DNA from: Anaerophaga thermohalophila str. Valhall
GTDB lineage: Bacteria > Bacteroidota > Bacteroidia > Bacteroidales > Marinilabiliaceae
NCBI RefSeq assembly: GCF_000250735.1
Contig: NZ_AHZV01000164.1
Span: 1-61,156, forward strand
DNA: 61,156 bases
Direction of reading: 5' to 3'
The position numbers and the translations under genes are program-made. The notes under the pieces were generated by a model. The model had not been told where the DNA came from and did no database searches. It saw only the letters and a program-made list of their open reading frames with translations. Positions 18,807-28,600 of the stretch are shown one piece after another; position 1 is the stretch's first letter, and every line of letters starts with the position of its first letter.

Positions 18807-19205
18807 TGGAGCTGCCGGGAATCGAACCCGGGTCCAGACAAGGAAGCCATAAGCTTTCTACATGCTTAGTCGCTTGTTGATTGTCGGGACTGGCGAGGGA
18901 AGCGACACCCGAACCAGACCTTAGCTCCTGAAATTTCGTCCGAAGCGCGGAGCAAGCTTCAGACTAGTTTCGGTTTTCCTGCACCTCCTGATCGGATAGC
19001 CCCGAAACAACGGCATCCGGGAGATGTCCCGTCCCGGCTCCTTGAGCCGGGATTAAGCGTAACGTACTGTTATTCGGTTACGCAGCGAGAGCGTAATTGT
19101 CTTCGCCAGTTAAAAAGGTTGAGCCCTGAGATTTACGAGCCAGCTGCACAACGCTCGGCATGCTTACTTACCACTTTACCTTGCTGTCAAGTCCATGTCA
19201 GCCCC
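18807..19205 (-). ncRNA. ssrA: Transfer-messenger RNA (tmRNA)
   Basis: About 399 nt. The 5' end GGGGCTG (19199-19205) pairs with CAGCTCC (complement of 18808-18814) to form the tRNA-like acceptor stem. The T arm is CCGGGTTCGATTCCCGG. CCA is not encoded. The tag frame at 19078-19107 reads GEDNYALAA followed by TAA, a normal Bacteroidota tag ending in ALAA. tmRNA rescues ribosomes stalled on broken messages and marks the product for proteolysis. The 3' end faces the accessory island, and the 5' end lies only 11 bp from a repeat element. Confidence 0.96.
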
Positions 19206-19216
19206 GTTGGTGGTAA

Positions 19217-19385
19217 TTAGTGTCTGTCCATAAAGTGCCATTTACTGTGTTACGCTTGTCCGAAAATTACTCATTTACGATAAGTAAACTCCGTATTTTC
19301 GGACTTCGCAAGCCTTGTAAATGCCACTTTCTGAACAGACACATAATAAGTAAAAAACTTTGCCTTCTTTATAGACAGGCACTAA
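19217..19385 (+). repeat. MITE-like palindromic element, copy 1 (type A)
   Basis: Ends TTAGTGTCTGTCCATAAA and, inverted, TTAGTGCCTGTCTATAAA. Internal nested palindromes are AAAGTGCCATTTAC with GTAAATGCCACTTT, and CCGAAAATTACTCATTTAC with GTAAACTCCGTATTTTCGG. No coding capacity. It lies between rpe and ssrA and covers the place where the ssrA promoter should be. Confidence 0.85.
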
Positions 19386-19449
19386 TTAGTGGTTGTCTTT
19401 TTTCAGAACTGCAAAGATAATGCCTTTTTATGGTTTGTCAATGATTTTG

Positions 19450-20099
19450 TCAACTTGTTTTGAGTTGCCGGATGGTGCCGGCAGGATCGTCGGATTTGAA
19501 GATAAAACTTCCCGATACCAATACATCTGCTCCACAATTGTACAATTTTCCTGCATTTTTGTCAGTAACGCCGCCGTCAACTTCAATCAGGGCGTTGCTG
19601 TTTTTTTCTGAATCAGGTTCTTCAGTTTTTCGATGCGGTTGTAAGTATTTTCGATGAATGTTTGTCCGCCGAACCCGGGGTTGACCGACATGATGAGCAC
19701 CAGATCCACCATATCAATAATGTCCTCCAGAAGGCTTACCGGTGTGTGCGGGTTAAGCGTAACGCCAGCCTTCATTTCCGACTGATGTATTTCTTCAATT
19801 GTGCGGTGCAGATGAGTACATGCCTCGTAGTGAACATTGAGAAGATGAGCCCCGGCATCCTTGAATGCGCCTATGTATTTTTCAGGACTGACAATCATGA
19901 GGTGAACATCCAGCGGCTTGTGAGCCAGCTTGTTGATGGCCTCAACTACCGGAAGCCCGAAAGAGATGTTGGGGACAAAAACGCCGTCCATAATATCGAG
20001 GTGAAACCAGTCGGCGTCACTTCTGTTTACCATGTCAATATCCTTTGCAAGGTTTAAAAAGTCTGCCGCCAGTAACGACGGTGCAACCATTTTACTCAT
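19450..20099 (-). CDS. rpe: Ribulose-phosphate 3-epimerase, frameshifted
   Basis: Interconverts ribulose 5-phosphate and xylulose 5-phosphate in the pentose phosphate pathway. The start MSKMVAPSLLAADFLNL, the metal/substrate motif WFHLDIMDGVFVPNIS, DVHLMI and VNPGFGGQTF are all present. The uninterrupted frame stops at 19587 after IQKK and TATP (170 residues). Reading on in the next frame gives NALIEVDGGVTDKNAGKLYN and DVLVSGSFIF, ending at 19450, the expected length of about 216. The shift lies in a run of seven A (19611-19617), where eight would restore the frame. An essential central-metabolism gene is unlikely to be dead, so a sequencing error or slippage at the A7 run is more plausible than a pseudogene. 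Confidence 0.9.
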
Positions 20100-20246
20100 G
20101 TTTCAATAGAATTTTTTTATCAATGGTTTGATGATTTGCAATACTTCGTTATACTTTTGTAATAAATTGCAGGTTAGTTGTTAGTGACAAACGAATTGTG
20201 TTTACTAAAATGCAGCAAGTCAAAGTTTTACAAATTACATTGCATC

Positions 20247-20274
20247 TAATATCTAAAAATCTAACGGTCTGTTG
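20247..20274 (+). repeat. Short dispersed repeat, TATCTAAAAATCTAAC type
   Basis: Shares TATCTAAAAATCTAAC and GTCTGTTG with related copies at 25361-25388, 29570-29598 and 43761-43789. All are intergenic. Confidence 0.6.
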
Positions 20275-20402
20275 TTACTTTGGCAAGTTTAAGAAAAATT
20301 TTTGTACCTGACTATTTTTAGTGATCAGTTGCCAATGTTTGGCAGGGGAAGAGGCAGAGGATAAGGTTGAGGATAGTAGTTCGCCACAAATTTTACAATG
20401 AT

Positions 20403-20470
20403 CAATTACCAATTAACCAATTACCAATTAACCAATTACCAATTAACCAATTACCAATTAACCAATTAAC
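20403..20470 (+). repeat. 15 bp tandem repeat, more than four units
   Basis: Unit CAATTACCAATTAAC, itself made of two near-identical halves, repeated almost perfectly with no spacers. It is a microsatellite-like array rather than a CRISPR. Confidence 0.85.
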
Positions 20471-20519
20471 CTATTGACCTACCAACCTATTAACGAATTT
20501 CCACAACTCAAAACCCGCC

Positions 20520-21389
20520 TCAATCATCATTAATAAAATTCCGGAGAATTCTGCTTCGGTAAGTGTGTTTCAGTCGCTTAATGGCTTTCTCTTTAATTTG
20601 GCGAACTCTTTCACGTGTAAGATTAAAAAGTTTTCCGATTTCCTCGAGGGAGTATGGTGGTTCACCTCCAAGCCCGTAATAAAGCCGGATAATGTCGGCC
20701 TCGCGCGGCGAAAGGGTAGATAGCGACCTTTCTATTTCCCTTCGAAGGGAATCGTCAAGAAGCTGTGAGTCTGGACTCGCATTATCGGAAGAGAGCAGAA
20801 CATCATAAAGGGTATTCTCTTCGTCCGGCTTAAGAGGTGCATCCATTGAAACGTGCCTGTTGGAAACTTTCAGAGCTTCTTTCACATCTTTCGGAGCCAT
20901 GTCAAGTACTTCGGCAATTTCTTCGGAAGTCGGTTCACGCTGATATTCCTGCTCGAGCAACGAGAAGGTATTATTCACTTTGTTGACGCTCCCGATTTTG
21001 TTAAGGGGCAGCCTTACAATACGTGCCTGCTCGGCGAGAGCCTGAAGAATAGACTGGCGAATCCACCAAACCGCATAAGAAATGAATTTGAAACCACGTG
21101 TTTCATCAAACCTTTGTGCAGCTTTTATCAGGCCCAGGTTGCCTTCATTGATAAGGTCGGGCAGACTGAGTCCCTGATTTTGATATTGCTTGGCAACAGA
21201 TACAACAAATCTGAGGTTGGCATTTATCAATTGTTCCAGCGCTTTTTCGTCGCCCTGTTTTATTTTCTTGGCAAGTGCAACTTCTTCCTCCGCCGAAATC
21301 AGCTGAACTTTGCCAATTTCGTGAAGGTATTTGTCTAAAGAAGGGGATTCCCGATTGGTTACCTGTTTGGTAATTTTCAGTTGTCTCAT
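20520..21389 (-). CDS. rpoD: Housekeeping sigma factor, RpoD/SigA type
   Basis: 289 residues, the short primary sigma of Bacteroidota that lacks most of region 1. Region 1.2 includes [20 protein letters not shown]. Region 2 has [37 protein letters not shown] and [13 protein letters not shown]. Region 3 has [11 protein letters not shown]. Region 4 has [17 protein letters not shown] and the helix-turn-helix [20 protein letters not shown]. It directs RNA polymerase to promoters of the TTTG/TAnnTTTG kind found in this window. It is transcribed away from rho. Confidence 0.96.
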   Translation of the reverse strand: MRQLKITKQVTNRESPSLDKYLHEIGKVQLISAEEEVALAKKIKQGDEKALEQLINANLRFVVSVAKQYQNQGLSLPDLINEGNLGLIKAAQRFDETRGFKFISYAVWWIRQSILQALAEQARIVRLPLNKIGSVNKVNNTFSLLEQEYQREPTSEEIAEVLDMAPKDVKEALKVSNRHVSMDAPLKPDEENTLYDVLLSSDNASPDSQLLDDSLRREIERSLSTLSPREADIIRLYYGLGGEPPYSLEEIGKLFNLTRERVRQIKEKAIKRLKHTYRSRILRNFINDD

Positions 21390-21713
21390 AATAACCTGGT
21401 TCGATGTTTAGGGGTTGTAATATTAACAAAAAACTTACTTCACTGTTTCAACAGAACGTCAGATTTTTAGATTTAGGATATTAGATCGTTTCTAAATTGC
21501 TGGAATACTGAATTATAGTTTTCTAAATTTAAGTTTTCTATTCTCTGCGAGGTAATGATTTTTTTGAAATAGAATATTCCGTTAAAAACGGTCTAAACGA
21601 AGAGGTGCCAGGACGCTAAATTTTTATTTTAATAAAGCCTCCGTATCATGGTGCTTCCGTGTTTAAGCTTTCTTTATCAGACTATTTTTACAACAAAAAA
21701 TATCGAAATATAT
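21390..21713. other. Divergent spacer upstream of rpoD
   Basis: AT-rich spacer upstream of both rpoD and rho. Weak similarity to the short dispersed repeat at 21460-21490. I could not place a consensus promoter for rpoD. Confidence 0.5.
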
Positions 21714-21745
21714 TTTGCAAGTTTTGACAGAATAGTGTATGTTTG
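21714..21745 (+). promoter_or_regulatory. Promoter of rho
   Basis: TTTG (21714-21717), 20 bp, TATGTTTG (21738-21745), an excellent match to the Bacteroidota consensus. Transcription would start near 21752 and leave a leader of about 165 nt before the rho ATG. Confidence 0.72.
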
Positions 21746-21751
21746 CAAAGA

Positions 21752-21915
21752 ATTCCATCCCGGATGGCCGCTCGTTTGCCATTCCTGGTTTTTACTTTAA
21801 ATAAAATATGACCTTCATTGGGGACGCAGTTGTCTTATCCCCGTTGACCATACCGAACCAATGTTAGAAGAGATAAAATCCAATTTCACTTATTAAAAAG
21901 TAGTAGTATACTTAT
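21752..21915 (+). promoter_or_regulatory. Long rho 5' leader
   Basis: About 165 nt between the predicted start site and the rho ATG, with a possible stem GGGGA/TCCCC around 21818-21843. rho is autoregulated in other bacteria through its leader. A similar role here is inference. Confidence 0.4.
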
Positions 21916-23667
21916 ATGCTTGATATCATTGAATTGAACAGCAAGAAACTTGTTGAGTTACGCCAAATTGCCAAAGAACTTGGTATTAGGCGCGTTGAAT
22001 CGTACAAGAAGCAAGACCTGATTTACAGGATCCTTGATGAGCAGGCTATTAAAGAGTCTGAAAAGAGAAAAGCAGGAACCGAGAATAAGAAAAGTTCTGA
22101 AGAAAGTACTAAAACAGAAAAACGTCCCGGAAGAGGACGGCCTGCAAAAAAGGAGACCACAACCAAAAAACAGGAGGAAGTGGCTCAATCCCGGGATACC
22201 GGACAAAAAGATAAATCCGAAAAACAGAGACGGCAAACAAAGGTGCAGGAACAGAAAAGCGAAGCCGGACAAAAGGTTAACGAAAATCAGCAAAAACCTG
22301 AAAAGGTTGCTGCCGAATCGGCTGCCGAAAGTGGCAGAAAATTTACTCAGCCCCAGCAAGAGAAAGGTGATGACCGTAATGCCACACAAACATCCCGGAG
22401 ACATCAGGATAAGTGGCAACAACAACGTACCGACAAGCAACAGCAAAGCAACAAAGATAACGATCAGCAACCGTCTCATCAGCAGCGCAAACGGCACGAC
22501 AAACAAAGCCAACAGGATAACAAATACAACGACAAAGCCTTCGAATTTGAAGGAATCGTCACAGCTTCGGGTGTTCTTGAAATTATGCCGGATGGTTATG
22601 GCTTTTTGAGATCATCCGATTATAACTACTTTAATTCACCCGATGATATTTATGTGTCGCAGTCGCAGATCAAACTGTTTGGTCTGAAAACAGGTGATAC
22701 CGTTGAAGGAAGCATCCGTCCGCCTAAAGAAGGAGAGAAGTACTTTCCCCTCATTAAGGTGGAATCGATCAACGGAAGATCACCCGATTTTGTGCGCGAC
22801 CGTGTGCCGTTTGATCACCTGGTACCGGTTTTTCCCGATCAGAAATTTAATCTCACCGAAGGCCCTTACAGCAATATCTCAACACGAATTGTAGATATGT
22901 TTGCCCCAATCGGGAAAGGTCAGCGGGGATTGATAGTGGCACAACCAAAAACCGGTAAAACAGTATTGCTGAAAGATGTGGCCAATGCCATTGCATCCAA
23001 TCATCCCGAGGTTTACATGCTTATTCTCCTCATTGACGAACGTCCCGAGGAAGTGACCGATATGGCGCGGAGTGTGAATGCCGAGGTGATTTCTTCCACT
23101 TTTGATGAGCCTGCCGAGCGCCATGTTAAGGTGGCCAATATTGTTCTTGAGAAGGCCAAACGTCTTGTTGAGTGTGGCCACGATGTTGTGATACTTCTCG
23201 ATTCTATTACCCGTCTGGCACGTGCCTATAACACGGTTTCACCTGCTTCCGGGAAAGTCCTTTCCGGTGGTGTGGATGCCAATGCATTGCATAAGCCTAA
23301 ACGATTTTTCGGTGCTGCCCGTAACATTGAAGGCGGAGGATCACTTACCATCCTTGCAACTGCTCTTACCGAGACCGGTTCCAAAATGGACGACGTGATC
23401 TTTGAAGAATTTAAAGGAACAGGTAACATGGAGCTGCAGCTCGATCGTCGCCTTTCCAATAAGCGTATTTATCCTTCTGTGGATATCAATGCTTCCAGTA
23501 CACGTCGTGAAGAGCTGCTGCTGGATAAAGAAACCATGAATCGTATATGGATATTGCGCAATTATCTTTCAGATATGAATCCCGTTGAAGCAATGGAGTT
23601 CCTTAAGGATAGAATGCTGAAGACAAAATCAAATGAGGAGTTTCTGATTTCGATGAATGACGGTTAG
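21916..23667 (+). CDS. rho: Transcription termination factor Rho with long disordered insert
   Basis: Hexameric RNA helicase that ends transcription. 583 residues against about 420 in E. coli. Order: Rho N domain (1-45, [20 protein letters not shown]), a Q/K/R/E-rich low-complexity insert (about 46-207), the cold-shock-like RNA-binding domain (about 210-290, [15 protein letters not shown]), then the ATPase with Walker [11 protein letters not shown] (about 343), [13 protein letters not shown] and the [13 protein letters not shown] block. The insert is typical of Bacteroidota Rho, where it has been linked to phase separation. A clean terminator follows. The start at 21916 is fixed by the conserved N-terminus. 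Confidence 0.97.
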   Translation: MLDIIELNSKKLVELRQIAKELGIRRVESYKKQDLIYRILDEQAIKESEKRKAGTENKKSSEESTKTEKRPGRGRPAKKETTTKKQEEVAQSRDTGQKDKSEKQRRQTKVQEQKSEAGQKVNENQQKPEKVAAESAAESGRKFTQPQQEKGDDRNATQTSRRHQDKWQQQRTDKQQQSNKDNDQQPSHQQRKRHDKQSQQDNKYNDKAFEFEGIVTASGVLEIMPDGYGFLRSSDYNYFNSPDDIYVSQSQIKLFGLKTGDTVEGSIRPPKEGEKYFPLIKVESINGRSPDFVRDRVPFDHLVPVFPDQKFNLTEGPYSNISTRIVDMFAPIGKGQRGLIVAQPKTGKTVLLKDVANAIASNHPEVYMLILLIDERPEEVTDMARSVNAEVISSTFDEPAERHVKVANIVLEKAKRLVECGHDVVILLDSITRLARAYNTVSPASGKVLSGGVDANALHKPKRFFGAARNIEGGGSLTILATALTETGSKMDDVIFEEFKGTGNMELQLDRRLSNKRIYPSVDINASSTRREELLLDKETMNRIWILRNYLSDMNPVEAMEFLKDRMLKTKSNEEFLISMNDG

Positions 23668-23756
23668 ATTAGGAGGTAGTTTGTAGGGAATTGGCAGTAG
23701 TTGGCTAATTTTCAGTTTGCAATAACTTGCATCAAAGTTTGAAAATTAAAAAATAT

Positions 23757-23792
23757 GAAAAAAGGTCACCAGGAGATTGGTGGCCTTTTTTT
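23757..23792 (+). terminator. Rho-independent terminator after rho
   Basis: Stem GGTCACC/GGTGGCC with an 8 nt loop, preceded by a run of A and followed by seven T. It could also work on the minus strand. Confidence 0.85.
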
Positions 23793-23843
23793 ATCTTTAC
23801 TAATTATAAATAACAATCAATCCCCAAAAATGTAATCTGCATA

Positions 23844-23875
23844 TTGCAAAATCCAAAAACCTTTGTTTAAATTTG
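23844..23875 (+). promoter_or_regulatory. Promoter of the AAA_14/DUF4143 gene
   Basis: TTG (23844-23846), 21 bp, TAAATTTG (23868-23875). The expected start site near 23882 leaves a leader of only about 13 nt before the ATG at 23895. Confidence 0.6.
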
Positions 23876-23894
23876 CCAACAAAAGCTAAAGGGA

Positions 23895-25097
23895 ATGGTT
23901 TTGATGCAGGCTTTCATAAAAACACACCGTTATCTTCTGGATCATCTGAATGTTCCGGTGCACCGGCATTTGCTCGAATATGTCGACTGGGATCATCGTT
24001 TGATCGGAATTCAGGGCGCACGTGGTGTGGGCAAAACCACTTTTCTGCTCGACTATGCCAAAACTTTTTACGGTAACAATAAATCCTGCCTGTACGTCAA
24101 TCTGAATAATCTTTATTTTGCCGAAACCAGTGTGGTTGATTTTGCCGATGAGTTCAGAAAAACAGGAGGTAAAATACTATTACTCGACCAGATTTATAAG
24201 TACCCCAACTGGGCGGAGGAATTAAGGTATTGTTACGACCACTTTGATGATCTGAAGATTGTTTTCAGCGGATCGCCATTGATGCGTCTGGATGAGGGAA
24301 ATGCATATCTTGATGACTGTGCCCGCGTATATAATCTTGAGGGGTTTACTTTCAGGGAATACCTCAATCTTAAAACCGGGAATGATTTCAAGCCGGTTGG
24401 GTTGAATGAATTACTCCGCAGGCACGAGGATATTGCTGCTGAGGTGGTTGATAAAGTGAAGCCCCTGGCTTATTTTACCGACTATCTGCATCACGGGTAT
24501 TATCCTTTTTTCCTGGAGAAACGAAATCATCTCGAAAATCTTCTTAAAACCATTAATCTGGTTCTTGAAATAGACATCAGTTATTTACAACAGATAGAAC
24601 TGAAGTATTTGCCCAAACTGCGCAAATTACTATATATTGTCGGGAAATCAGCACCCTTTCAACCCAATATAAGCCGGCTGAGTAATGATGTCGAAACCAG
24701 CCGGGCTACCATCATGAACTATCTTAACTATTTACGCCAGGGGCGTCTGGTTAATCTTCTTCACGAAGATGACCCCGATCCATTGAAAAAGCCTGCTTGC
24801 GTTTATATGCATAACCCCAACCTTGTTTTTTCAGTGGCTTCAGGAGAGGTAGAAATGGATGTTTTGCACAAAACGTTTTTCTATAATCAGGTTGGTTATT
24901 TAAATCGCGTCAGTTTTGATGGTGAAGCTGATTTCAGAGTTAATAATGATATGCCTTTTTATATCGGAGGACGCAATATTGAGAAAAAAACGGAAGTGAA
25001 CAATGGTTTCTTTGCCCGCGATATGGTTGAGATTGGTGAGGCTAACCAAATTCCTTTGTGGCTGTTTGGTTTTTATTTTAAAAGCCTTAAATTTTAG
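23895..25097 (+). CDS. AAA_14 ATPase with DUF4143 domain
   Basis: 400 residues. The N-terminal AAA_14 ATPase has Walker A GARGVGKTTF (about 37) and a Walker B-like ILLLDQIYKYPNW (about 97) in which the usual glutamate after the aspartate is glutamine. FSGSPLMRLD follows as sensor 1. The C-terminal DUF4143 region (about 190-400) contains the winged-helix-like NISRLSNDVETSRATIMNYL and ends in a nuclease-like fold in other members. The biological role of the family is unclear, and many genomes carry many copies. It is a single gene with its own promoter. A second ATG (23904) is also possible. Confidence 0.88.
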   Translation: MVLMQAFIKTHRYLLDHLNVPVHRHLLEYVDWDHRLIGIQGARGVGKTTFLLDYAKTFYGNNKSCLYVNLNNLYFAETSVVDFADEFRKTGGKILLLDQIYKYPNWAEELRYCYDHFDDLKIVFSGSPLMRLDEGNAYLDDCARVYNLEGFTFREYLNLKTGNDFKPVGLNELLRRHEDIAAEVVDKVKPLAYFTDYLHHGYYPFFLEKRNHLENLLKTINLVLEIDISYLQQIELKYLPKLRKLLYIVGKSAPFQPNISRLSNDVETSRATIMNYLNYLRQGRLVNLLHEDDPDPLKKPACVYMHNPNLVFSVASGEVEMDVLHKTFFYNQVGYLNRVSFDGEADFRVNNDMPFYIGGRNIEKKTEVNNGFFARDMVEIGEANQIPLWLFGFYFKSLKF

Positions 25098-25196
25098 AGA
25101 ATTAGATTATCAGATTTTGAATAAATGGTATAATGTTGATAATCAACAAAGAGTTTGGCAATAAAGATGCTTTATAGACCGGACTCACTAATGAAA

Positions 25197-25236
25197 CGAG
25201 CATAGGGCAAAGAGCATGGGGCAAAGAGCATGGGGG
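25197..25236 (+). repeat. 14 bp purine-rich tandem repeat
   Basis: Unit AGAGCATGGGGCAA, nearly three copies. A related purine-rich stretch occurs at 43580-43616. Confidence 0.65.
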
Positions 25237-25360
25237 AAAGGTGGAAAGGTGATAAGGTAAAGGGGCAGGATGGTAGCATGGAGAATAAATCGGGAAATAT
25301 TACTCCAATAAATCGGACAAACTAATATACGAATGAAACGAGCATGACAAGGTTTGCTAT

Positions 25361-25388
25361 AATAGATCATTAGATTTTTAGATATAAG
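25361..25388 (-). repeat. Short dispersed repeat, TATCTAAAAATCTAA type
   Basis: Reverse complement of the repeat at 29570-29598, with a few changes. Confidence 0.65.
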
Positions 25389-25539
25389 ATGAAATGAACA
25401 TAGACAGGTTTAACACAATAAGAACATGTATAAGTTCCAATCATGCGAGTTCCATCAGACCAATAACTTAGACTAATTTTATACTGATGAATTAAAATAT
25501 TTAAGCATTAACATTTTATATTTAAGTAAATCGAATTAT

Positions 25540-25576
25540 GAGTCCACTCCTAAAAGTCTCTTTCAGGAGCAGACTC
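25540..25576 (+). promoter_or_regulatory. Stem-loop in the nifJ leader
   Basis: GAGTCCACTCCT pairs with AGGAGCAGACTC (ten pairs and a 2 x 2 internal loop) around a 13 nt loop, 38 nt before the nifJ ATG. No T-run follows, so it is not a simple terminator. It may stabilise the message or regulate it. Confidence 0.5.
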
Positions 25577-25613
25577 AGTTAATGAATTTTTAAATAATAA
25601 GGAGAACAGACAA

Positions 25614-28600
25614 ATGGTTAAAAACAAGAAGTTCATTACCTGTGACGGGAATTATGCTGCTTCTCACGTGGCTTACATGTTTAGTGAGGTAGCTGCCATC
25701 TATCCCATTACCCCGTCGTCAAACATGGCCGAAAATATTGATGAGTGGGCGGCCAATGGACGAAAAAACATTTTTGGAGAAACAGTAAAAGTTGAAGAGA
25801 TGCAATCGGAAGGTGGCGCCTCCGGAGCTGTTCACGGAGCTTTGCAGGCAGGTGCGCTTACTTCCACTTTCACGGCTTCTCAGGGATTGTTACTGATGAT
25901 TCCCAATATGTATAAGATTTCCGGTGAATTGTTACCCGGGGTTTTTCACGTCAGCGCCCGTAGTCTTGCAGCTCAGGCTCTTTCAATTTTTGGGGATCAC
26001 AGTGACGTAATGGCAACCCGTCAGACCGGATTTGCCATGCTGGCTACCGGGAGTGTTCAGGAAGTAATGGATTTGGCCGGTGTAGCTCACCTTGCAGCCA
26101 TAAAAAGTCGTATTCCATTCCTGCATTTCTTTGACGGTTTCCGGACATCTCATGAGATTCAGAAAATTGAAGCTATTGATCAGGATGCTCTGGCAGCTCT
26201 GGTGGATAGAGATGCTTTGAAGAAGTTCCGTGACAATGCCCTGAATCCCGAACATCCGGTTACCCGTGGTACAGCTCAAAACCCGGATATCTACTTCCAG
26301 TCACGCGAATCAGCCAACCCCTTTTACGATGCAGTTCCTGATATTGTGTCCGATTATATGGACAAAATTTCAAAAATAACCGGACGTAAATACCGGCCAT
26401 TTGATTATTATGGCGCCGATGACGCAGAACATGTGGTTGTAGCTATGGGATCTGTAACCGACACCATTAAAGAAACTGTTGATTACCTGAATGACAATGG
26501 AGAAAAAGTAGGACTGATTGCTGTACATTTGTATCGTCCTTTCTCTGCCAAATATTTTTTCGAGGCATTTCCCAAAAGCACCAAACGTGTAGCAGTACTC
26601 GACCGTACCAAGGAACCAGGTGCAAACGGCAACCCGCTTTATCTTGACATCCGTGATCTCTTCTACGGAAAAGAGAATGCTCCCATTATTGTTGGCGGTC
26701 GTTATGGTCTGTCTTCCAAGGATACTACTCCTGCTCAGATCATATCCGTTTTTGAAAATCTGAAGATGAAAGAGCCCAAGAACGATTTCACAGTGGGTAT
26801 TGTCGACGATGTTACCTATAAGTCGTTGCCGCTTAAGGAAGAGATCGACCTCGCACCCAAAGGTACATTTGCAGGTAAGTTTTACGGTCTTGGATCAGAC
26901 GGAACAGTTGGTGCCAATAAGAACTCCATCAAAATCATAGGAGAAAATACCGATAAGTTCGCTCAGGCTTATTTTGCCTACGATTCTAAAAAGTCTGGCG
27001 GTATTACCATTTCTCACCTGAGGTTTGGCGATGAGCCGATCCGTTCACCCTATCTGGTAAACACCCCCGACTTTGTAGCTTGTCATGTTCCTTCATATCT
27101 GGGTAAATACGATATGCTGAAAGGCCTTAAAAAGGGTGGTACTTTTCTTTTGAACAGTATCTGGGATGAAGAGGAGACCAGGAAACGCATCCCGGCTGAT
27201 ATGAAACGGTATATGGCCAAAAATAATATCAACTTTTACATTATTAATGCCACACAGATTGCCAAAGAAATAGGCCTTGGTAACCGTACCAATACCATAA
27301 TGCAGTCCGCATTTTTCAAAATTGCCGAAGTTATTCCTTACGACCAGGCTGTTGAAGAAATGAAGAAGTTCATCGTAAAGTCTTTCGGCAAAAAAGGAGA
27401 AGACATCGTCAATATGAACTTCAAGGCGGTTGAAGAAGGTGGTAATGTTACCAAAGTTGAAATACCTTCAGATTGGGCCGATGCTCAGCCTGAAGCAGAC
27501 TCCAACGGTAAACCGGTTCCGGAATTCATCAGTAAGGTTGTATTCCCGATTAATGCTCAGAAAGGCGATGATCTTCCCGTGAGTGCTTTTAAGGGACGTG
27601 AAGACGGAACATTCCCTCCGGGAACAACAGCTTACGAAAAACGCGGAATTGCCGTTGAAGTACCCGAATGGCAGATGGAGAACTGTATTCAGTGTAATCA
27701 GTGTGCTTATGTTTGCCCGCATGCTGCTATTCGTCCGTTCCTTCTCAATGAGGAAGAGATGGCCAATGCACCCGAAGGCACTGTTACCAAGAAAGCCAAC
27801 GGAAAAGGTTTTGACGGGCTTCAGTTCCGTATTCAGGTGAGTGTTCTCGATTGTACAGGTTGCGGCAACTGCGTGGATATTTGTCCTTCCAAGGAGAAGT
27901 CGTTAATAATGAAACCACTTGATTCGCAGATGGATGAAGCCGAAAGATGGGATTATATGGTTGAGAAAGTTTCCATAAAAGACAACATCACACCAAAAAC
28001 CACCAATCTCAAGGCTTCTCAATTTGCCCAGCCCTTATTCGAATTCTCCGGTGCTTGTGCAGGTTGTGGCGAAACACCTTACATTAAGCTGATTACACAA
28101 CTGTATGGCGATCGGATGATGATAGCCAATGCCACAGGTTGTTCTTCAATTTATGGCGGATCGGCACCTGCTACACCTTATTGCGCCAATAAAGATGGAC
28201 ACGGACCTGCCTGGGCCAACTCATTATTTGAAGATAATGCCGAGTATGGTATGGGTATGGCTGTTGGTGTTGATAAGCTTAGGGATAGGATTGAACGCCT
28301 CATGAAGGAGAATATGGCAGAAGTTGCCGCTGATACCAAAACTGCCTTCGAAGCATGGATTGAAGCTAAAAACGACGGCGAAAAGACACGTGAGGTTTCA
28401 AACGCGGTGGTTAAAGCTTTGGAGAACGAGAAACATGAGGTTGCCAAAGAAATCCTTGCACTTAAAGATTACCTGGTGAAGAAGTCTGTCTGGATTTTTG
28501 GCGGCGATGGCTGGGCTTATGACATCGGTTACGGTGGATTGGACCATGTAATAGCCTCTGGTCAGGATGTCAACATTCTTGTTATGGATACCGAGGTGTA

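Larger units (their letters stand above)
20100..20519. other. Spacer between rpe and rpoD with repeats
   Basis: 420 bp with no gene. It contains a short dispersed repeat (20247-20274) and a 15 bp tandem repeat (20403-20470). No clear promoter for rpe was found here. Confidence 0.6.
25098..25613. other. Spacer upstream of nifJ
   Basis: 516 bp with no gene. It holds a G-rich 14 bp tandem repeat (25197-25236), a short dispersed repeat (25361-25388) and a leader hairpin (25540-25576). A strong AAGGAGAA Shine-Dalgarno, unusual in this window, precedes the nifJ ATG at 25600-25607. Confidence 0.6.

Noticed and set aside
18820-18840. T-arm-like sequence suggesting a tRNA gene
   Set aside because: It belongs to the tRNA-like domain of tmRNA. 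No anticodon arm is next to it.
20403-20470. Regular repeat array that might be a CRISPR
   Set aside because: The units are 15 bp, adjoin directly and there are no unique spacers or cas genes.
21958-22512. Leucine-rich 184-codon frame on the minus strand
   Set aside because: It mirrors the Q/K/R-rich insert of rho. Hydrophobic shadows of such repeats are expected.
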